Shown here piece by piece: positions 27,918-34,653 of a stretch of 34,653 nucleotides of DNA (position 1 is its first letter; each line of letters starts with the position of its first letter). Below the pieces are notes generated by a model, which saw only the letters and a program-made list of their open reading frames with translations, searched no databases and was not told where the DNA came from. Location: positions 511 through 35,163 of the forward strand of contig MEQT01000063.1 in NCBI GenBank assembly GCA_001770325.1. The letters are read 5' to 3'. The DNA is from Betaproteobacteria bacterium RIFCSPLOWO2_02_64_14. Its GTDB lineage: Bacteria > Pseudomonadota > Gammaproteobacteria > Burkholderiales > SG8-41. The position numbers were made by a program, and so were the translations under genes.

Positions 27918-29756
27918 TCAAAGAGCGCGCTCAAGCTGCTCGCGCTGGGCTATCAACGCCCGGGGCAGGCGCGCCTTGAGTGACTCGAAGAATTCCGCAT
28001 GGCCCTTCAGTTCTTCGCGCCACAGTTCCCGATCCACGGCAACCAGTCGCTCGAAGCTTTCCCGGCCGAACCCGTCCAGCCCCTGCCACTCCATGTCCTC
28101 GTAGCGCGGCATGCGCCCAAGCGGAGTATCGACCGCGCCCGCCTTGCCGTTGCAACGTTCCACGATCCACTTCAACACGCGCATGTTCTCGCCGTATCCC
28201 GGCCACATGAACTTGCCATTCTGATCGAGTCGGAACCAGTTCACGCCGAAAATGCGGGGCGGTTCCTTGAGGGTGCTTCCAACCTTGAGCCAGTGCTGGA
28301 AGTAATCGCCAAAGTGGTAACCACAGAACGGCAGCATCGCGAACGGATCGCGGCGCACCACGCCCACCTGTCCCACGCTCGCCGCCGTCGTCTCGGAGGC
28401 CATCGTGGCCGCCATATAGACCCCCTGTTCCCAATTTACCGCTTCTCTCACCAGGGGTATGGTGGTCGCGCGCCGCCCGCCGAAGAGAAACGCGCTGATC
28501 GGCACGCCGTCGGGATTCTCCCAGTCGGGATCGACGCATGGGATCTGGCTGGAATGCACCGTGAAGCGCGCGTTGGGATGGGCGGCTTTGCGCCCGCAGC
28601 CCGGCGTCCACGCGTTGCCCTGCCAGTCGATGAGCTCTGGCGGCGGCTCCTTCGTCATGCCTTCCCACCACACGTCACCGTCCGGCGTCAGCGCCACATT
28701 GGTGAAGATGGTGTCGTGCGTGACCGCTGCCATGCAATTCTTGTTGGTGAAGTCCGAGGTGCCCGGCGCGACACCAAAGGCACCGGCTTCCGGATTGATC
28801 GCGTAGAGCCGGCCGTCTTTCCCGGGCTTGACCCAGGCGATGTCCTCGCCGATGGTCGTCACCTTCCAGCCCTTCAGTGCCGCTGGCGGAATCAGCATCG
28901 CAAGATTGGTTTTTCCGCATGCGCTCGGAAACGCCGCGGCGATGTAGCGCTTCGCGCCGTCCGGCGGCTCAATTCCCAGGATCAGCATGTGCTCTGCAAG
29001 CCAGCCCTGCTCGCGCGCCATGATCGAGGCGATGCGCAGCGCGAAACATTTCTTTCCGAGCAACGCATTGCCGCCGTAGCCGCTGCCGAACGACCAGATC
29101 TCCTTGGTCTCCGGGAAGTGCACGATGTACTTGTGCTCCTTGTTGCTGGGCCAGCGGGCATCCGTCTGTCCCGGCGCGAGCGGCGCCCCCACCGAGTGCA
29201 CGCACGGCACGAAGTAGCCGTCGCGCCCGAGCACGTCCAGCACCCTGCGGCCGGTGCGCGTCATGATGCGCATGCTGGCCACAACATACGGCGAATCCGT
29301 AAGTTCGACGCCGATGTGCGCAATATGCGACCCCAAGGGCCCCATGCTGTAAGGGATGACGTACATCGTCCGCCCGCGCATGCAGCCGTCGAACAGACTG
29401 TTCAGGGTTGCGCGCATCTCGGCCGGCGCGATCCAGTTGTTGTTCGGGCCCGCATCCTCACGGTCCTTGCTGCAGACGAACGTGCGCTCTTCCATGCGGG
29501 CGACATCATCGGGATCGGATCGCGCGAGGAAGCACCCGGGACGTTTATCCGGGTTGAGCTTGATCAACATGCCCGAGGCGACCATCTCGGCGCACAATCC
29601 GTCGTATTCCTCCTGCGAGCCGTCACACCAGTAAACGCGGTCGGGTTTGGCAAGTTTCGCCACCTCCTGCACCCAGTGCGCGAGTTTGTGATGGTCGACG
29701 TAGTCTGGATACGATTCAGGCTGTCGGACCTGAGCCGCGGTAGCGGGCTGCTTCAT
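27918..29756 (-). CDS. pckG: Phosphoenolpyruvate carboxykinase (GTP)
   Basis: From [81 protein letters not shown]. Confidence 0.96.
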   Translation of the reverse strand: MKQPATAAQVRQPESYPDYVDHHKLAHWVQEVAKLAKPDRVYWCDGSQEEYDGLCAEMVASGMLIKLNPDKRPGCFLARSDPDDVARMEERTFVCSKDREDAGPNNNWIAPAEMRATLNSLFDGCMRGRTMYVIPYSMGPLGSHIAHIGVELTDSPYVVASMRIMTRTGRRVLDVLGRDGYFVPCVHSVGAPLAPGQTDARWPSNKEHKYIVHFPETKEIWSFGSGYGGNALLGKKCFALRIASIMAREQGWLAEHMLILGIEPPDGAKRYIAAAFPSACGKTNLAMLIPPAALKGWKVTTIGEDIAWVKPGKDGRLYAINPEAGAFGVAPGTSDFTNKNCMAAVTHDTIFTNVALTPDGDVWWEGMTKEPPPELIDWQGNAWTPGCGRKAAHPNARFTVHSSQIPCVDPDWENPDGVPISAFLFGGRRATTIPLVREAVNWEQGVYMAATMASETTAASVGQVGVVRRDPFAMLPFCGYHFGDYFQHWLKVGSTLKEPPRIFGVNWFRLDQNGKFMWPGYGENMRVLKWIVERCNGKAGAVDTPLGRMPRYEDMEWQGLDGFGRESFERLVAVDRELWREELKGHAEFFESLKARLPRALIAQREQLERAL

Positions 29757-29917
29757 GGCTCTCCTCTCTGCTGACGGTCCATGAAATTGGCGTGTAAAAA
29801 CAAAGGCAAAGCAACCCGTCTCGATCGCCTTGCCGCAGAGGCGAATTCTACCGCAAATCGCTCGCCGCCGACAGCGACATTCCGTGGCGAAGCCGCCGTG
29901 CATCATTCTGCCCGCTT

Positions 29918-30010
29918 GTCATTGCGAGCGGAGCGAAGCAATCTCGTCGCATGCGACGCCGTGGCCTGCCGCGAGATCGCTTCGTCACCTTCCGCCTCTC
30001 CGCGAAGACA
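29918..30010. repeat. Partly degenerate palindromic repeat of the GTCATTGCGAGcggAGCGAAGCAATCTC type
   Basis: GTCATTGCGAGCGGAGCGAAGCAATCTCG ... CGAGATCGCTTCGTCACCTTCCGCCTCTCCGCGAAGAC; imperfect inverted halves. Confidence 0.65.
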
Positions 30011-30233
30011 ACCAAGGGTCCGTTATTATGAGGCCCGAGGTGCCGACGCAATCTCATTGTGAGTAACGCAATGGCGCTGGCTGCTCGTCATCTGCGGGAC
30101 ACTCAAGATAATCTTTGATCTCACACTGCTCAGGATGTTCGGGCAGGTCAAACCCCCGGAAGAAGCGGATAACAAGAAGTTCGGGTAGGATCGCGATTTC
30201 GACCATACGTCACGAACGCCAGGAGAGATAGCC

Positions 30234-31217
30234 ATGAAAATTGTCGTGATACATGATTATGCCGACATGTTTCGCGGGACGCGCGCCTTCCCTCGGCTGA
30301 AGGGACACGAGGTACTCATCCATACCGACGCCTATACCGACCCCGCACGCGTCATCGAGCAGGTCACGGGTTGCGACGCCCTGTTGCTCACGCAACAGCG
30401 CGTGACCGTTACACGGCAGATCATCGAGCGCCTGCCCGCGCTCAAGTTCATCAGTCAAACCGGCCGCAACGTGAGCCACCTCGATGTCATCGCCTGTAGC
30501 GAGCACGGCATCCTCGTTTCTGCGGGTGGGCATGACGCACACAGCCCGTATACCACCACCGGCGAACTCGCGTGGGCGCTGATCCTTGCGTCGCTGCGTC
30601 AACTTCCATACGAGGTGGAACGCTTCAAGCAGGGCCACTGGCATTCGACGGCCGGCACCCGGCTCCACGGCCACACGCTCGGCGTGTACGCCTTCGGCCA
30701 TATCGGCTCCGGGGTCGCGAGGGTCGGGCGCGCGTTCGGCATGAAGGTGGTGTGCTGGGGGCGGGAAGGCTCGACCGCCCGCGCCAAAGCGGAAGGCTTC
30801 GAGACCGCACCGAGCCGCGAAGCGTTCTTCGAGAACGCGGACGTGATCAGCCTCCACCTCCCGTCCAACAAGGGGACCCGCGGCATCGTCACTTCGGAAG
30901 ACCTCGCGCGCATGAAGCCAACCGCCCTTCTCGTCAACACCAGCCGCGCGCCGATCATCGCGGAAGGCGCCCTCGTCACGGCGCTGCAGAAGGGGCGCCC
31001 CGGCTTCGCGGCAGTCGACGTCTACGAGGAAGAACCGGTGATCGGCGCCAACCATCCGCTGCTCAAGATGAAGAATGCGCTGTGCACCCCGCATCTCGGG
31101 TACAGCGAGAAGGACAGCTACGAGAGCATCTATGCAGGTGCGGTCGATCAGCTGCTCGCCTACGCCGCGGGCAAACCGATCAATGTGCTGAATCCCGAGG
31201 TGTCTGGAAAGCAGTAG
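30234..31217 (+). CDS. D-2-hydroxyacid dehydrogenase family protein
   Basis: 327 aa; GHTLGVYAFGHIGSGVARVGRAFGMKVVCWGRE, LVNTSRAPIIAEGAL, AAVDVYEEEPV, CTPHLGYSEKDSYE. Confidence 0.93.
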   Translation: MKIVVIHDYADMFRGTRAFPRLKGHEVLIHTDAYTDPARVIEQVTGCDALLLTQQRVTVTRQIIERLPALKFISQTGRNVSHLDVIACSEHGILVSAGGHDAHSPYTTTGELAWALILASLRQLPYEVERFKQGHWHSTAGTRLHGHTLGVYAFGHIGSGVARVGRAFGMKVVCWGREGSTARAKAEGFETAPSREAFFENADVISLHLPSNKGTRGIVTSEDLARMKPTALLVNTSRAPIIAEGALVTALQKGRPGFAAVDVYEEEPVIGANHPLLKMKNALCTPHLGYSEKDSYESIYAGAVDQLLAYAAGKPINVLNPEVSGKQ

Positions 31218-31309
31218 CGGATAGAATCGCGCGTCACCAAGGATCGCGGAAATGGCCCACGCGAAGGCCTGCGCAGAAATCTGTTGTATGCCGGAAACAG
31301 GAGGAATCG

Positions 31310-32311
31310 ATGTGCTCGCTACATGGTCGTAATGGTGCTCTCGTCACGGCGCTGCTCCTTGCATTGCATTGTGGAGGTGCGCTCGCACAGTCTGCTTCGC
31401 CCCGCGCGGGGCAGGCCTACCCGGCCAAGCCGATACGGCTCATTGTGCCGTTTCCTCCCGGTGCGTCGAGTGATGTCGTAGGCCGGATGCTTGGACAAAA
31501 GCTCACCGAGCAACTGGGCGAGCAAGTAATCGCAGATAACCGTCCCGGTGCCGGCGGGAACCTGGGGATTGGGGTCGCAGCCAAGTCTCCACCCGATGGC
31601 TACACGATCGTGATCGCCACGGCAAGCATCGCCGTCAGCCCGTCGCTTTACGCCAATCTCGCTTACGACGCGGTCAAGGACCTGGCTCCGGTTGCAAGGC
31701 TCGCCTTGATCCCCAACGTCCTGCTTGTGCATCCCTCGGTGCCGGCAAAGACGCTGAGGCAATTCATCAGCCTGGCACGCGCGCACCCCGGCAAGCTCAA
31801 TTTCGGATCAGGCGGCGCGGGCACGACCAACCATCTTGCGAACGAGCTGCTCAAGAGCCTGGAAAAGATCAACATGGTGCATGTCCCCTACAAGGGCGTC
31901 ACACAGGCGATGGTGGCCATGACCGGCGGCGAGGTCGATGAGGTGGTAATGCCTATTACGACCGCGCTACCGCAGATTCGTGCGGGCAAGGTGCGGGCGC
32001 TGGCAGTGCTCACGGAGCGCCGCATCGCAGTACTGCCCGACGTGCCGACAACAAAGGAAGCAGGCGTAGACAGCTTCACCATGCCGTTGTGGTATGGCAT
32101 GTTCGCCCCCGCCGCGACCCCGCGTGACATCGTCGCTCGGCTCAGCCGCGAACTCGTGCGGGCGCTGGAGGCGCCGGACCTGAAGAAACGGCTCGCTGCC
32201 CTGGGCGTCGAGGCGTGGCCGGGCACCTCAGGGCAGCTGGGAGAGCTCATGCGCAGCGAAATCGCGCGCTTTGCGGCGATCGTGCGCAACGCGGGATTGC
32301 AGCCGCAATGA
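31310..32311 (+). CDS. Tripartite tricarboxylate transporter (TctC/Bug) substrate-binding protein
   Basis: ATG 31310 with AGGAGG upstream; signal peptide; YPAKPIRLIVPFPPGASSDVVGRMLGQKL...QVIADNRPGAGGNLGIGVAAKSPPDGYTIVIAT. The 579-aa ORF extends artefactually upstream. Confidence 0.95.
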   Translation: MCSLHGRNGALVTALLLALHCGGALAQSASPRAGQAYPAKPIRLIVPFPPGASSDVVGRMLGQKLTEQLGEQVIADNRPGAGGNLGIGVAAKSPPDGYTIVIATASIAVSPSLYANLAYDAVKDLAPVARLALIPNVLLVHPSVPAKTLRQFISLARAHPGKLNFGSGGAGTTNHLANELLKSLEKINMVHVPYKGVTQAMVAMTGGEVDEVVMPITTALPQIRAGKVRALAVLTERRIAVLPDVPTTKEAGVDSFTMPLWYGMFAPAATPRDIVARLSRELVRALEAPDLKKRLAALGVEAWPGTSGQLGELMRSEIARFAAIVRNAGLQPQ

Positions 32312-32325
32312 CGCGGCGCTGCCGG

Positions 32326-33396
32326 TCACGATTCGGGCGCGCGCGCAAAGGGACGACTCGCTCGAACGAGCGGCGTCCAGCGCTCGCTCTCGCTGTGTAT
32401 CCGCGTCGCAAACTGCCCGCGTTGCGCCGTGACCGGTTCGAGACCAAGCGCGAGCAGGCGACTTTGCGCCGCGGGATCGTCGATCGCGGCTCCGATCCGC
32501 TCGGCAAGCCACGCAACCGCATGTCCAGGCGACTGCGCCGGAGCAAAAATCGCGTACCATCCCTCGAGTACGACGCCATCCACGCCCGATTCCCCCAGCG
32601 TGGGCAGATCCGGCAAGGAGGCCACTCGCCGCGAGCCCGCCACCGCAAGCGGCCGCACGTACTCGGAAGTCACATGGGGCAGCGCCAACGGCAAGGCCGC
32701 AAACATCAGCGAGACATGGTTGACCGCGAGGCCGTTGAGCGCGGCAAGCCCACCGTTATACGAAACGTGCACGATGTCCACGCCGGTCGCCCGCCGCAAG
32801 AATTCACCTGCCAAGTGCCCCGTCGTGCCACCTCCGGAGGAGCCGTAGTTGACTTCCCCTGGGCGCACCTTCAGCCAGAGAACCAGGTCCCGCGGCGTTG
32901 CCACGGGTAATTGGGAACTCACCATCAGGACGAATGGCATGGTGACCAGGGGCGCCACGAGCACGAAGTCGCGCACCGGGTCGTAGCCCACGCCAGTGAG
33001 GAACTGTGGATTAATGACGATAGTGGCGTTGCTCGCGAGCAACATCGTGTGGCCGTCAGCGGCCGCGCGCGCGACCGCCGCCGCCCCGCGCGTGGTGATG
33101 CCTCCGGGCTGTCGTTCGAGTTTCGCGCCATGCCGTGTTTCCGCGCGAATCGCCCGTGCCACGAGCCGAGCGAGCAAATCGGAGATGGACGGGGGCGCGT
33201 GCTCGGCAATGAGCTTGTAGGTCTTGGTCATGCGCGAGGTACCGCGAATGTCGGTGGGTCCGCTCACCGGGAAGGGAATCACGATCCGCACCGGCTTGCG
33301 CGGGAACGACGCGGCATCCGCTGCGGCCGGCCAGATCACCAGGAGCAACAGGCAAGTCGCGATAGTCAGAATATTGGGCAAACCACGCACGGTCAT
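32326..33396 (-). CDS. TctC/Bug-type substrate-binding protein, atypical N-terminal domain
   Basis: 356 aa; signal peptide MTVRGLPNILTIATCLLLLVIWPAAADA; FPRKPVRIVIPFPVSGPTDI, RQPGGITTRGAAAVARAAADGHTMLLASNATIVINP, SLPDLPTLGESG. Confidence 0.9.
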   Translation of the reverse strand: MTVRGLPNILTIATCLLLLVIWPAAADAASFPRKPVRIVIPFPVSGPTDIRGTSRMTKTYKLIAEHAPPSISDLLARLVARAIRAETRHGAKLERQPGGITTRGAAAVARAAADGHTMLLASNATIVINPQFLTGVGYDPVRDFVLVAPLVTMPFVLMVSSQLPVATPRDLVLWLKVRPGEVNYGSSGGGTTGHLAGEFLRRATGVDIVHVSYNGGLAALNGLAVNHVSLMFAALPLALPHVTSEYVRPLAVAGSRRVASLPDLPTLGESGVDGVVLEGWYAIFAPAQSPGHAVAWLAERIGAAIDDPAAQSRLLALGLEPVTAQRGQFATRIHSESERWTPLVRASRPFARAPES

Positions 33397-33481
33397 GCAT
33401 AACGCTCGCGGCCACTAGAGGATTCTAACAGGAGTGTCGCGCTGCCGGCATCGAGCGTCAATCACACTCGCAGACGGCGTT

Positions 33482-34653
33482 CTAGTTGAAAGCACCGATC
33501 CCTGTCTGTGCGCGGCCCAGCACCAGCGCGTGGATGTCGTGGGTGCCTTCGAGCGTATTCACGGTTTCCATGTTCATCATGTGCCGGATCACGTGGAACT
33601 CGTCGCTGATGCCGTTGCCGCCCAGCATGTCGCGGGCAAGCCGGGCGATCTCCAGCGCCTTGCCCGTGGAATTGCGTTTGACAAGCGACATCATCTCCGG
33701 TGTAGCCTTGCCCTGGTCGCGCAGGCGGCTCACGTGCAGGCAGGCAAGCAGGCCGAGCGTGATCTCCGACTGCATGTCGGCGAGCTTCTTCTGTACCAGC
33801 TGATTGGCAGCGAGTGGCCGTCCAAACTGCTTGCGGTCGAGTACGTATTGCCGCGCCGTGTGCCAGCAAAACTCCGCTGAGCCGAGCGCACCCCAGCAGA
33901 TGGCGAAACGCGCATTGTTAAGGCAGCCGAACGGCCCTTTGAGTCCGGAGGCACCGGGCAGGATGTTATCCGCCGGCACGAACACGTTGTCCATCACGAC
34001 TTCGCCGGTCGGGCTTGCCCGCACCGAGAACTTGCCTTCGATCTTGCGCGTGGCGAGACCCTTCATGCCGCGCTCGAGGATGTAGCCGCGGATCGTCCCG
34101 CCATCGTCTTTCGCCCATACCACCATGATATCGGCGATCGGCGCGTGCGTGATCCAGAGCTTGGTGCCGTTGAGCAGATACCCGCCCTCGACGGTCTTTG
34201 CGCGCGCCTTCATGCTGCCGGGATCGGAGCCGTGATCCGGTTCGGTGAGTCCGAAGCACCCAAGCAGCTCGCCTTTCGCCATGCGCGGCAGGTACTTGCG
34301 CCGGTGTTCTTCACTCCCGTAGGCATAGATCGAAGTCATGGCAAGGGAAGTCTGAACGCTGCACGCGGACCGAAACGCGGTATCGACGCGCTCCAGTTCG
34401 CGCATGATAAGACCGTAGGCGACATAGCCGATCCCCGCGCACCCGTAGCCTTCGAGCGGCGCGCCGAGAAATCCCAGCGCCCCCAGCTCGCGCATCACCG
34501 CCGGATCGAAATGCTCGGTGCGGTTCCACTCGAGAATGCGCGGCCGGAGCTTCTCCTGCGCGTATTCGCGCGCGGTATCGCGGATCATGCGCTCCTCGTT
34601 GCTCAATTGCTCCTCCAGCAGCAATGGATCGTCCCACTTGAACTGGCCGCCGG
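33482..34653 (-). CDS. Glutaryl-CoA dehydrogenase-like acyl-CoA dehydrogenase (start beyond right edge)
   Basis: [132 protein letters not shown]. Frame stays open to the window end. Confidence 0.92.
   Translation of the reverse strand, partial: GGQFKWDDPLLLEEQLSNEERMIRDTAREYAQEKLRPRILEWNRTEHFDPAVMRELGALGFLGAPLEGYGCAGIGYVAYGLIMRELERVDTAFRSACSVQTSLAMTSIYAYGSEEHRRKYLPRMAKGELLGCFGLTEPDHGSDPGSMKARAKTVEGGYLLNGTKLWITHAPIADIMVVWAKDDGGTIRGYILERGMKGLATRKIEGKFSVRASPTGEVVMDNVFVPADNILPGASGLKGPFGCLNNARFAICWGALGSAEFCWHTARQYVLDRKQFGRPLAANQLVQKKLADMQSEITLGLLACLHVSRLRDQGKATPEMMSLVKRNSTGKALEIARLARDMLGGNGISDEFHVIRHMMNMETVNTLEGTHDIHALVLGRAQTGIGAFN

Noticed and set aside
27999-29774. 591-aa plus-strand ORF
   Set aside because: Entirely antisense to pckG, which has full family motifs; long antisense ORFs are expected in GC-rich coding DNA and the translation shows no recognisable domain.
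1-34653. CRISPR arrays, transposases, integrases, phage genes, toxin-antitoxin or known defence modules
   Set aside because: None seen: no regularly spaced direct repeats and no ORF translation with such domains.

Overview
GC-rich chromosomal window that looks betaproteobacterial (Burkholderiales-like, judged from family content only). The left part holds housekeeping genes: rluC (5' end, minus), rne, a small ORF, uvrB (minus), an aromatic/aspartate aminotransferase, an AsmA-family protein (minus), and tRNA-Asn(GTT) with a clear promoter and terminator. From about 9 kb on it is a catabolic/accessory region: two CocE/NonD hydrolases, a COG0523/CobW GTPase, an LVIVD-repeat protein, a 3-hydroxyisobutyrate-dehydrogenase-like oxidoreductase, a bicupin, a ketopantoate-reductase-like protein, tandem Gfo/Idh/MocA oxidoreductases, three intact TctC/Bug-type solute-binding proteins plus one internally deleted copy, an M24-family protein, a compact PEP-synthase-like protein, three D-2-hydroxyacid dehydrogenases, GTP-dependent PEP carboxykinase, and a glutaryl-CoA-dehydrogenase-like protein running off the right edge. 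Main second-look items: (1) a carboxymuconolactone-decarboxylase/AhpD-like gene with an in-frame UGA exactly at the second Cys of its CxxC motif; it could be a selenoprotein, but is more probably a decayed, internally shortened gene; (2) a perfect 19-bp inverted repeat whose one arm contains the cobW-like start codon; (3) several unrelated palindromic or REP-like intergenic elements; (4) an M24 protein with Cys in place of a metal-ligand Asp; (5) a TctC gene with an in-frame internal deletion. No CRISPR array, transposase, phage module or obvious defence system was seen.
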